Source: Lophium mytilinum
Lineage: Eukaryota; Ascomycota; Dothideomycetes; Mytilinidiales; Mytilinidiaceae
Length of the DNA stretch: 64,000 nt
Assembly (NCBI GenBank): GCA_010093605.1
Contig: MU004187.1
Location: 67,383 to 131,382, forward strand
Direction: 5' to 3'
Shown here: in pieces, positions 33,754 to 43,315 of the stretch
How the letters are laid out: each line of letters begins with the position of its first letter
Position numbering within the stretch: position 1 is the stretch's first letter
Program-made: the position numbers and the translations under genes
Notes under the pieces: generated by a model
Told to the model about the DNA's origin: nothing
Database searches by the model: none
The model's input: the letters and a program-made list of their open reading frames with translations, nothing else

Positions 33754-34273
33754 TGTTGGCGATCGAATTGTGGAGAATACTACCTAGGTACGGCGAGAAG
33801 GGTGAAGGCGGGATGAAGTGAGGTTGCGATAGAGTGAAAGGCTTATCTAATCTGCACGTGACGTCGACCAATCCAACACATGTCGGTGGAAATGTTATAA
33901 GTTTAGGTTGAAGTTAATCTATAGGAACTGAGTAAACAATCAAGCTGATCAACGCCCTATCTTATCCCACGCCAGATACTCACTCTGCCTTTAGTACATG
34001 GGTCCAGCGCTACTAGTATGCCAGTAAAAATGGTGAAGTCCTACTTTTCCCAAGCTTGATAGCTCTCCACCTAGACGGACGCAAGCGAACCCGCGGGGCA
34101 GAGTGGGGCACCACCGAAATTATTTCATCCAAGCTCGCGCCTCTGTTCTTCTTCGACTCACTCAACCTTCCTTTCCTCGTTCTTCGACGCCACCACTTTG
34201 ACTCGAGCTCAGCCTACCAGCTGAAGCTGTAACCCATCCATCACATTCCCGTTTTCCGACACAACATCCTCCA
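33754..34273. promoter_or_regulatory. Bidirectional promoter region, F-box-like / RPC31
   Basis: 520 bases separate two divergent starts. A CT-rich run near 34140-34200 precedes RPC31. No TATA box is evident on either side. Confidence 0.4.
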
Positions 34274-35158
34274 ATGGCGGGCAGAGGCCGCGGCGGCGGT
34301 TTTCGCGGCGGCAAAAGCGCGGGCGGCCTCGACTTTCCGTGGGAACACGACCCTGACATCGACCAGTATCTCAAATGGGAGCCCGACAAGCTATTTCCTG
34401 TATGTAGCCATTGATCCCCAGCTTCTCGCTTCATGTTTCACCATCTGACTTTGCGAATCAGGAAATCGAGCCCACCATTCCCGCCCCCCCGACAGCCGAC
34501 GAGCTACGTTCCGTGTACCACTCCCGTCGAATTCGCGACATGCGCCGCGCGGGCCCATTTTGGGCGACGGGCGATCTGAGCAAGCGCGCCGGTCGAGGCG
34601 CTGGAGGTAGAGACAACAAGGGCAATGACACGTTCAATGCTTTCACCGGGATGGAGACGTATAGCTCCAAATATGTGCCCAAGAAGCGTGTTCTACCAGA
34701 CCTCAAGAGCTATCCATTCGGTACGTGAAACGTCCAAGTACGAGGGAGGGGGCACACAACGCTGACAATATGTCGCAGTCAAAGAATTCTTTCCAAAGGA
34801 GTTGTGGGACGTGATGGGCATCTCCGACGACGAGGATGACAAGAAGAAGGCCGCTGATGGCACAAAACCTCCCCCGAAGAAGCGGAAGATGTTACAAATT
34901 GCCAAGGCAAACGACATGTCGAGGCTGGAGGCGCTTGAAGCGGAGGCAAAGCGGAAAGCGGACGCCGGAGAGGAAGACGATGACGACGAAGAGAAGGAAG
35001 AAGAGGACGGCGAGGGAGGCGAAGAGGTCCAAGATGACGATTTTGAAGAAGATGAGTCGGATGGGGACGACTATAATGCCGAGGCGTACTTCGATAATGG
35101 CGAAGACGACTTTGGCGAGGAGGACGCAGGGGGTGATGATGGTGGATATTATGAGTAA
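34274..35158 (+). CDS. RPC31: RNA polymerase III subunit RPC31 (RPC7)
   Basis: Three exons, 34274..34399, 34462..34720 and 34779..35158, join to 254 aa. The N-terminus is a Gly/Arg patch (MAGRGRGGGFRGGKSAGG). PPTADELRSVYHSRRIRDMR and DTFNAFTGMETYSSKYVPKK follow, with PDLKSYPFVKEFFPKELWDV as the conserved hook. The C-terminal 100 residues are highly acidic, ending DDGGYYE. This order is diagnostic of C31, part of the C82-C34-C31 subcomplex that opens promoters of tRNA and 5S genes. The second junction (G+TC = Val) restores the conserved F-V-K-E-F-F-P phrase. Confidence 0.93.
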
Positions 35159-35340
35159 GACTCATGCTAGTCGGTCTTTTGCTTAATTGTTTGGCGTTCG
35201 TGCATCTATGGACTTGGATACCCAGGGCTTCGCGCATATGGAATATATATATGCTGAGGGCTCCCTACCGCAACTCAAATATATATCACTGAAGTGCCTT
35301 GTTTATGAGCGCGTTTATCTTCCTCTGCCGCTATCCAAGG

Positions 35341-35545
35341 TGCTTCAGCGCACTTCCAAAAGGTTCAATGGAGACCATTTCCTTTACATCCGTGTACAGC
35401 GCTTTGCCATTGCATGAAGTCCCTCAACGCACCTCCCAATATCTAGGTGATATCCTCCCCTCGCCCTATCTGCGTACAGTGCTTTGCCACTGCATTAGGT
35501 GCCTCAACCCACTCCCAGAAATCCGAAAGTGATCCTACCAGCTCC
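35341..35545 (+). repeat. 80-bp tandem repeat, about 2.5 copies
   Basis: Units start at 35341 (TGCTTCAGCGCACTTCCAAA), 35421 (CCCTCAACGCACCTCCCAAT) and 35501 (GCCTCAACCCACTCCCAGAA). The first two end with GTGTACAGCGCTTTGCCATTGCAT and GCGTACAGTGCTTTGCCACTGCAT (shown as the shared core ACAG-GCTTTGCCA-TGCAT). A decayed partial unit may begin at about 35290 (GAAGTGCCTTG). The array fills the 390-bp gap between RPC31 and the SDR gene. Confidence 0.7.
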
Positions 35546-35548
35546 TAC

Positions 35549-36524
35549 CTACCAAGCCATGCACCCCCCAGTAACATCAATTGACTGCCCGTTAATCCAT
35601 CTCGCTTTGTCTTCTGCTAAGAATGCAACCACATGAGCTATCTCCTCCGGGGTCCCTAATCTTTTCTCTGCTGTCGGTCTGCTTGTAAATTGCTTCAACA
35701 CGGCAGGATCGAGTTGTTTCACCGCATCTGGATAGAATGTCAGCCCACTGCATAGATGTTCACAGGTGAAAAAGGAGGAGCTTATGTCGCACCTGTAGCC
35801 GTAGGCCCCGGCATGACTGAGTTTATCGTAATTCTTTTCGCGTCCGCAAATTCTAAGGCTATACTCCTTGTAAAATGATCCAGCGCCGCCTTCGCCGCGG
35901 CATATAGCGTGAAAGGACTCGGGCTCGGCACTATTGCAGCTTGTGACGAGATCATTATTATGCGTCCTTGAGGCTTGATGACTTTGAGCACGGCTTGCGT
36001 GATGAAGATTGGACCGGCGAGGTTTGCGTCGAACATGATGTGGAAGTCGGAGAGAGTTGTGGAGGTGAAAGGTCTTTGGTGGATGAGAACTGCGTTGTTG
36101 ACTAGATGGGGAACGTGTGAGACGAAAGTGCTTAGGGAGAAGGGGCTTGAGGACGAAGCGTATGAGATCAGAGACCTAAAATATCGATTCCGTCGGTTTT
36201 GAAGCCGTCTAGGGCCGCTTTGACGATCTTTTCTCCAGCTTCGGGGTCTAGTAGGTCGACTTTGAGTGCGAAAGCTTCGCTACCAGAGCTCTTTATCTTT
36301 TGCACGATTGCTTCGGCCGCTGTGTTGTCGGAATTGTAAGTGATGGCGATCTTCGTTGCACAATCAGCTCGGAAAATCGGAAAAAAAATAGTCTAAACGT
36401 GGGCTTTCGAGAGAATACCTACACCTTTAGCTCCTCTCTCCGCAAATTCTAGCGCAATTGCCGCTCCAATTCCCCTCGATGCGCCTGTTACTACTGCGAT
36501 TTTGCCTGCTAGAGTTTGGCTCAT
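35549..36524 (-). CDS. FabG-like short-chain dehydrogenase/reductase
   Basis: Four exons, 36423..36524, 36176..36350, 35793..36101 and 35549..35727, give 254 aa. The Rossmann glycine motif is TGASRGIG (13-20), NNA at about 94-96 follows, the active site is RIIMISSQAAI with Ser144/145, and Tyr159-AAA-Lys163 (LYAAAKAALDHF) completes it. The late phrase PGPTATGDAVKQLDP and the C-terminal GQSIDVTGGCMAW are typical of 3-oxoacyl-reductase-like SDRs. The first intron acceptor is slightly uncertain because several AGs precede the I-A-I-T-Y strand. The substrate is unknown. The motif after the second strand (AITYNSDN) favours NADP. The gene is divergent from YIH1. Confidence 0.88.
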
Positions 36525-37250
36525 GACTGCGGGGTTTTGATACAGCTAGTGACTACTAATTGACTCTGAAAGGAGAGAAAGAAAGACTAGTACAGATTAC
36601 CAACGGATTGCAGCGCCTCGAAAGTAAAGACTAGTACACTAGGTACTCATATATACTTCTGCCCTACTAACGCACCACTGACACAATCATAGTACCGAGA
36701 ATGCCCGGCAATGTAGCCTTCCATCAGAGTCCGGGATCGGATGCGATTCAGTCCGCGATCACGGTAGCGGACCTGTACCTGAGCTCCAGCCGAAGTCTAA
36801 CGGTTTTTGCGCGGATAAACTACCTTCGGGACTCTGTAATTGCTGCAAGCTTGGCTGAAAAGTTGAGCTCGATTGTAGATCACATCAGAGCTGTCTCGGA
36901 CGATGAGAATGCGCAAGGTCAGTCATGTTCGAGGACAAGTAAGAGAAGAAATATCAAGAAAGGACGGGTCTTCGAATTTCGTGAAGGAGGTAGAAGGGAG
37001 TTAATAGGACGATTTTTTTAGACTCTGCTGTCAAGATGGAGCAACCTGTTCTTCTAGAACGTTATGACTTTATCGAACATCTTGATAATAAGTAGTCATG
37101 TAAGATAATACGAATACAGCCTCATGATATCAAACTCACGAACTATGTACAGAAAGCTGCAGTTGATGCAAGCTTCAGGGACCGTTTCGTCTGACGTCGT
37201 TAGATCGACCTCCGCCAGACCTCCGCAAAACCTCCGCAACCACCACGACT
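36525..37250. promoter_or_regulatory. Divergent gap between SDR and YIH1
   Basis: 726 bases. An open frame at 36701..37021 (106 codons, ATG start, basic C-terminus) is present, but has no motif, so I do not call it. Near 37200 a CCTCCGC-rich leader precedes YIH1. Confidence 0.4.
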
Positions 37251-38138
37251 ATGACCTCTACCAACCCAACTCTTGACGACGAATTGACCTCCATCAACTC
37301 GATATTTACTGAATCAACCTTGACACCAGTTTCCGAAGATCATCTAATATGTACACTCACGCTCCCCTCGCTCCCCTCCGTCTCGTTGCGCCTCGAATTT
37401 CCCCCCACCTACCCTGATGCCCCTCCCTCAATCCTCGGCACGCAAACCGTCGGTGACGGTATCCCAAAGGGCGTAGGGACACATATCGTAGACATCGCCC
37501 GCACCACGTTAGCGGAAATATACACGATCGGCGAACCATGCATATACGACCTCCTTGAAGAGCTGCGCGAAGCATTAGAGAAGGCGCAAGACAATGGGAG
37601 TCTAGGGATTCACGAGCACGAACACGAGCATGAAAACGAGATCCAGGAGGATGCCAGTAGTCCAAGAGCTAGGGACCAAGTAGCTGGGGAAGGCTTTGGG
37701 GAGCCCCCGCCCTGGACCCTCGCACCCCCGATCTCAGAGAAGAAATCAGTCTTCCTCGCACGCGTTGCACGCGTCGACTCTCCCACACAGGCCAAGACGT
37801 TCCTGGCGCATTTGCTTGCGACGGACAAGAAGGCGGCGAAGGCTACACATAACATCACAGCGTGGCGGATACGCGGTTCAGATACTGCCCATGCGGGGGC
37901 GGACATTACATATCAGGACTGTGATGATGATGGGGAGACGGCGGCGGGAGGACGGGTACTTCATCTCATGCAGCTGATGGATGTGTGGGATGTCATGGTA
38001 GTGGTGACAAGGTGGTATGGGGGTGTGCATTTGGGACCGGATCGGTTTCGGATCATCAATAGTGCGGCAAGAGAGGCGTTGGTCTTAGGCGGGTTTGTCA
38101 AAGGGGAGGCAGAGGGAAAGGGGAAGAAGAAACCTTAA
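37251..38138 (+). CDS. YIH1: YIH1 / IMPACT homologue, Gcn2 regulator
   Basis: This is a single exon of 295 aa. The N-terminal RWD domain runs from about residue 8 to 112 (DDELTSINSIFTES ... LRLEFPPTYPDAPPSIL ... CIYDLLEELREALEKAQ). A linker follows with an unusual His/Glu repeat (GIHEHEHEHENEIQED, about 37610-37645). The C-terminal IMPACT/UPF0029 domain starts SVFLARVARVDSPTQAKTFL and contains THNITAWRIRG, DGETAAGGRVLHLMQLMDVW, VVVTRWYGGVHLGPDRFRI and REALVLGGF. The family binds Gcn1 through the RWD domain and dampens Gcn2 activation on amino-acid starvation. The C-terminus ends in a basic tail. Confidence 0.95.
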   Translation: MTSTNPTLDDELTSINSIFTESTLTPVSEDHLICTLTLPSLPSVSLRLEFPPTYPDAPPSILGTQTVGDGIPKGVGTHIVDIARTTLAEIYTIGEPCIYDLLEELREALEKAQDNGSLGIHEHEHEHENEIQEDASSPRARDQVAGEGFGEPPPWTLAPPISEKKSVFLARVARVDSPTQAKTFLAHLLATDKKAAKATHNITAWRIRGSDTAHAGADITYQDCDDDGETAAGGRVLHLMQLMDVWDVMVVVTRWYGGVHLGPDRFRIINSAAREALVLGGFVKGEAEGKGKKKP

Positions 38139-38309
38139 CATACCAAAGAGCTGATAGGATCTCGTCCAAATTTCTTGAAGCATATTAAAGCACCTCATGC
38201 AACGGCAAGCACTCTGCACAGATACAGTGTGGAAAGAGGATATAATCTGAATAGCGGGGAGTGTGTTGGAGTGCTTCATGCGGCCTTTTCAAAACAGCCA
38301 CCAGTCGAG

Positions 38310-40599
38310 CTAATCGAAAGGCAATGTCGCGTTCCAATTCCAGTCAAAGTCTCCTTGCCAGTCAATGCTATCCATCCAATCCGAAGCCAGCTCTTGTCCT
38401 GATTGGAAATCTACAGTGTCGCTGAAAGCCCCAAAAGACGATATATCGATTTGCATCTGGCTCTCGTCTGCGAAATTAGGCACTACGCTGTCACTGCCAT
38501 GGACAGCCGCTACGTTCGCTGCACTCCCTGCATGCGTGACGCGGATCTTGCCAAAGTACGGCACAATTATCTCCCGGGATTCGGTGAGTGAACCTCTCAT
38601 GTAGTAAAGGTCGGAGAAGTAGGTCAAGACGTCAACCGATTGGCTTGAGACGGCACAGTCTCGGGTAGCGGTGATTCGAGTGAGAGTCTTCGTCACTTCA
38701 TGAATGAGGTTCCAGTCGTAGTCTGGCGGTCCACTCAAATGCGAGTTCCGGTATCTGAATTGGTGGATGACAAGGACCATGGCTGCACTAAATGCTTGGA
38801 AGTCCAGAAGATCGCAAACCAACAGCAAAGTTTGGTCATTCATTGTCCGAAAACTTTGATAGCATTGTATGATTCTCCTGCACACATGTGTAGTCTGAGC
38901 CTCGCTCTCGGTATGCTCCTGCTCATTTCCTTGCGTGGACTGGAAGTTGTATGGGAGGTGGATATACTTCAGGGTTTGTAGATGGTACATCTCGAGGCAG
39001 GAACGGTGATAGAAGTCCGCAAGCGACGAAGAAGGCGGAAGCGGTTGGCTCAGCAGACGTTCTAGCGGGATTGCAACCCTGCGACGAAGGTCATCGTGCA
39101 TTCGCTGAGTCTCATCATAGGCGACCCCGTCATAATTTTGATTTCTGTCGATAACAGCTCCTACAATAAAGGCAATGTCGTGCATAGCTTGCTGTTCAGT
39201 ACTGAGTCCCGGGAGTTTCTTAGAGATACTTGGGTGCGAGGATGCAACGGCATATGGAAGTCCTAGAAGCATGGATATCTGCCGTTCAGTCTGCCACAAA
39301 GGAGACCATATTGAGCCTGGGTACTCATTGGGGTTCTTTCGAGGTAGACCAATTAAGAGAGCAGAGTTGATAGCTCGGCGGATAACAGACCAAGCTTTGC
39401 GAGGTCTCCCAAGGGATACGTAATTTTGGCATTGTAAGAAACCGCATTCAACGCCCTCAAGCGTGCCACCAGAGTCTGCGTCGATAGCCACGAGGACTTC
39501 AGCGCCGCCTAAAAGAGCGTCTACAACCCCACATCGTGAGCGGTTGAAGGCAGGCAACGTGGGATTTCCAAAGGTGTTTCGGCTCGGAAGGATGGCGTCG
39601 AGGCCTTTTGGAAGATGTTGAATACAACATGCAAGCCATAGCGCTGCCTTTGCAACCAGGGCAGGCTTGCCAGATCTCATGGAGTCGCGTATGAACTGTT
39701 GCACGCTAGGTGTAGTACTCGGAGGTGGGTTTGAGTGGGACGTCGAGGGTGCCACATGGCAGACAGCCCAGTAAGGTTCCGTTAAACGTAGTATCAAAGT
39801 CAGATCATCTTCTGCAGGTATCAAATCAGACAAAGCCTGGATGTAAGCCTTCGCCTGATGAGGAAGACCAACTTTTGGGCTATTTGTGTCACCGTCGTGT
39901 GCCTCAGAAAGGAGGAAGGTAGACTCCTTGAACAATCGTAGAAGAGGCACATCTTCGGTTTGATATTCCGGGCTCAGATCATGTCCTTGTTGTTCATTTA
40001 CCTCTTTAACAGCCTCGGTGTGAATGGCGTCCGATGTCGATTGCTGCAGGTCGAGGCCTATTGCGTTGCAAATGCGACGAATTTGATCGGACAGTTCGTC
40101 CAGCCTCTGATGCGTGGGTGTCTGGCTATTGTGGCCATTGACAGTTTGATAGCTTGACCCAGAAGGCGTTGTGGATGCATTCGATCTGCGTACCTTGAAG
40201 TGACAGCAGTCAAATTAGCGGGTATTCATTAAGAAGGGTTTTGTCAATACAGATATTAGATCCTTCCGGTCTTCATTGTGCTACAAAGGTAACGCCGTCT
40301 GAGGTGGCTTAGTGCATTAATACACTTGCCAAAAGTATCGTTTCACAGCCTTTGAGAACATACCAGGCCACCTCATACGGTGTCAAACTGCCGCGCCATG
40401 CTTGAATGAGGCTGACTGTAATAGGACCGACCGTACTTACTGGCTGTTGCGAATCACAAATCGAGTCGTGTAGAGCACAAGCTTGACAAGTGTCTTGACC
40501 CGCGGAGAAGATGCAACGGACTTTGCGTCGCCGGCACTCGACACAACTCTTGGTGCCTAATCGCATTCGCTTCGTTGATCCATTAGGTAGTGCGCTCAT
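38310..40599 (-). CDS. Zn2Cys6 transcription factor
   Basis: Two exons, 40441..40599 and 38310..40193, with a rather long 247-nt intron, give 680 aa. Exon 1 carries the binuclear zinc cluster CVECRRRKVRCIFSAGQDTC-QACALHDSIC (spacing 2-6-8-2-6). The splice joins DSQQP to VRRSNASTTPSG, a linker, and a short helix (LDELSDQIRRICNAIGLDL) that could dimerise. The fungal_trans middle region is recognised by PLWQTERQISMLLGLPYAV and neighbouring helices. An acidic Trp-rich C-terminus (DWMDSIDWQGDFDWNWNATL) looks like an activation domain. No ATG precedes the second exon in frame, which confirms the intron. The divergent neighbour is the peroxiredoxin-like gene at 41446. Confidence 0.9.
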
Positions 40600-41445
40600 T
40601 TTGTGTTGACGGAGAAAGGACGAACGCGGAGGGTTCCTTGGTCGGTCGAGCTCGGAGTCGGCACATTAGATGTCATGGTTCCAATGGACTAGGATGTTCC
40701 GTTGGTGCTAGCTTCATACGCCCCTTTACACCCTCAGATGCCGCCGTCTGAGGTGGCCCCGCGAGGATTTAGGCTGTGCAAAATTAGTAAGTTCAGGTTT
40801 TTGACAGTGCGTTGAGGCGAGTCTGACAGCGGTAAACCAGTCTACGCAGATTGATAAGAGGAGAGTGGTTGTGCCAGTATGTACATAGAGTTGATTGGTA
40901 CACGCCAAGCCACTTGTCTCTTGTCCAAAGGCTAGACAACGTAGGAAGAATATCATGTTCTATAAGAGCAAGCACTCTTTACTCAGGCACGTAAGTCGAC
41001 AGCTTCAACCCGAGTCTGCATTTCATATATGTGTCGAGGGCTCGTAGCTAGCGACATGTGGAGTTGAAGCAGTCTCACGATATACACAATCTACCCCACC
41101 GAACGAGAGAAGGCCACACCGTGACATACTACCAGGAACCGTGGCACGCATTCTTTGCTGACATATTGACCCCTAGTAGTACATAGGGCGTTTGCGCCCT
41201 TATCCTCAACATCGGACGGAACCACAAGTACACCGAGCTGAGAAATCAACATCGCGGAGACACCTATCTTATTTGGCGATCTTCTTCGGTGTCTTCGGTC
41301 AATTCGGACAGATCAATACTATAGAAGACGTATTCCATTCCAACAATGTGCACTATTCAAACAGAACAGCTTAATAGCATCCGGAAGCAGCGCTCCAATA
41401 TTCTACAACATTTTCAACCTCCAAGTTCAATCTATACATTCAATC
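40600..41445. promoter_or_regulatory. Divergent promoter region, TF / peroxiredoxin-like
   Basis: 846 bases between divergent starts. No gene is seen. CGG/CCG-rich words occur (for example CGGTCGAGCTCGG near 40640-40655), as Zn2Cys6 proteins often prefer, but no defined site can be claimed. Confidence 0.35.
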
Positions 41446-42090
41446 ATGTCTCTTTCTGAACAGCTCTCCGCTCAATTCCAGGGCTTCAACCAAAATGCCC
41501 CGCCACAATTCAAAGATCCCATCCTAGCGGCTATGGACGAACACGTAGCCTCCTTCAAACCCAGTGCCGCTCTCCAGGTCGGCCAGGCCTTCCCAGACTT
41601 CTCCTTGCCCAACGCCGTGGGCGGAAAAGTCTCTCGAGACGAGCTCCTTGCCAAAGGGCCATTCTTTATCACATTCTACCGTGGAGAATGGTGTCCATTC
41701 TGCAACCTCGCCATTGGTTCCCTCCAAGCACACCTCGACGAATTCACTGCCAAAGGCGTCACCCTCGTCGCCGTCTCCCCCGAGCTACCAAACGGCAACC
41801 TCACTATGACGGAGAAACACGATCTCAAATTCCCAGTGTTGTCTGACCAGGGAAATGAGCTTGCCAAGAAGCTCGGTATAATTTTCGCGATGCCAGACTC
41901 GCTTAGGCCTGTTTTCGACATGGTTGGACATGATCTGAAGAAGAAGAATGGAGACGACTCGTTTGAAGTTCCTTTGCCGGCAGCATTTTTGGTCGATGGG
42001 AAGGGGGTGGTTAGGAACTCGTACGTGGATCCGGACTACACCAAAAGGCTCGAACCAAAGACAGCACTTGGGTGGATTGACTCGCTGTAA
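41446..42090 (+). CDS. AhpC/TSA peroxiredoxin-like protein
   Basis: This is a single exon of 214 aa. A helical N-terminus (FKDPILAAMDEHVASFKPS) precedes a thioredoxin fold that starts QVGQAFPDFSLPNAVGGKVS. The active-site phrase is FITFYRGEWCPFCNLAIGSL, with Cys83 and Cys86 in a C-x-x-C, and LVAVSPELPNGNLTMTEKHD and FPVLSDQGNELAKKLGIIF follow. The C-terminus (VPLPAAFLVDGKGVVRNSYV) is the usual final strand. The fold and motif fit the PRX-like/AhpC-TSA group that reduces peroxides. The extra Cys86 replaces the typical T-x-x-C layout of 2-Cys peroxiredoxins. The neighbouring Zn2Cys6 factor may control it. Confidence 0.92.
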   Translation: MSLSEQLSAQFQGFNQNAPPQFKDPILAAMDEHVASFKPSAALQVGQAFPDFSLPNAVGGKVSRDELLAKGPFFITFYRGEWCPFCNLAIGSLQAHLDEFTAKGVTLVAVSPELPNGNLTMTEKHDLKFPVLSDQGNELAKKLGIIFAMPDSLRPVFDMVGHDLKKKNGDDSFEVPLPAAFLVDGKGVVRNSYVDPDYTKRLEPKTALGWIDSL

Positions 42091-42354
42091 AGTTGATCGG
42101 GAGGATGTTTGAAGTGGTTATTGTATGAATGCATTTTGCAAGAATCTTTCGCGAACCTAGAATATCTCACAACGTTCTTTACCACTCATATAACTCCAAA
42201 CCCGCTTCATATAAGAAAGTAAGAAATTGAGAAATTGAAAGGAGATATAAATGCAAGTGATGTCAGAGCTTTAAGGTTCAGTGGCATATAAGCCCTGAAT
42301 CCCACCCAACCGAACGGACCACCATCTCTACAACTCATTAAGAAAGACCCTACC

Positions 42355-42853
42355 ATGGCAGACTCAACAGCTCAGGAAGCTCCAATGACTAAAGTTTGGC
42401 TCACAACACTCATTGCACCCACTTCAACCACAGACTCGGCCTTCATAAAGGCTTGGGCCGACGCAATTAATTTCATCTCTGCCTACTCCGGCGCTTCTGG
42501 CAGCCACACCCTCTGGCGCGACCTGGAGGACCCCGCCGTGGTCGCCATGATCACAGGCTAATCCTTCCGCAGCGCTGAATCTCGCCGCTGACAAGGATTT
42601 CTGGGAAGCGGGATACCAGCAACGCGTCTCAGCGCTAAATAAGCACGACACGCTTTACTGGATCGATGAGGATGTGAAGAAGTTTAACTTGGGAAACAAA
42701 AATGAGATGGTGGTGCAGGTTCTGCCTGAAGAAGGTGAAGACGATACGGTCGCGGCGGTCACGGTGAATGCGAGAGGCCGCGGGGGCGGCGGAACAGGGG
42801 AAAAAGGTCCGTTTGAGGATCAGCGAGTCTACGGAGGTTGGAAAGGAGGGTAG
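42355..42853 (+). pseudogene. Frameshifted small protein (ABM-like)
   Basis: Frame 1 (42355..42561) starts MADSTAQEAPMTKVWLTTLI and ends after DPAVVAMITG at TAA. From 42554 the frame one base later continues without a break of sense: QANPSAALNLAADKDFWEAG, then LYWIDEDVKKFNLGNKNEMV and a stop at 42851-42853. Read through with a shift near 42553, the gene would encode about 165 aa, with a TLWRDLEDPAVV phrase like that in antibiotic-biosynthesis-monooxygenase-type dimeric barrels. A two-base loss or one-base gain explains it best. A 164-nt intron (about 42394-42556) ending TCACAG would also restore frame but removes the conserved half and has a poor donor. It lies head-to-tail after the peroxiredoxin-like gene. 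Confidence 0.55.
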
Positions 42854-43315
42854 GGAGCAGGCGATACGGACACTGAGGTTGGAGAGGATTGATCTAGGAG
42901 AATAATATTGGCTGTTTAGACTGCGGCCGAGCTGAGACTGAGAGATATACAGATACATCGTGTAAAGTGACGGAGACGAAATGGCGGAGCTGTTCACGAT
43001 CGACGTGGAGAAAGTGTCCGTGCACCTGGTGTGAAGCCTAAGAACATAGAGCTGAACATAATCCCTTCAGCTTCGCCACCACGGCGTCGGCTCACCAATA
43101 TTGACGAAGGCAAAGCCACAAATTGCTTCAGTGGCCTAATCATACGTTGTTCGGCGCCTCTACAGCATCGTCGTTATGTGGCTTGCTCAGCCTCACGTCT
43201 GAGTCAAACAACAAAGCGTCCCTTCAGCTATAAATTCTCAAAAGCATCAAGCCAATCCCTCTCTCTTCACCTTCCTACTTCTACACGTGCTACTTTCCGC
43301 GATACATCGAGCAAA
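42854..43315. other. Intergenic and leader
   Basis: No separate gene. The frame of the next gene is open upstream from 43031, but only from a GTG codon, so it probably reflects leader sequence. Confidence 0.4.

Noticed and set aside
36701-37021. 106-codon frame between the SDR gene and YIH1
   Set aside because: Short, without motif, in a divergent promoter region. Length is compatible with chance.
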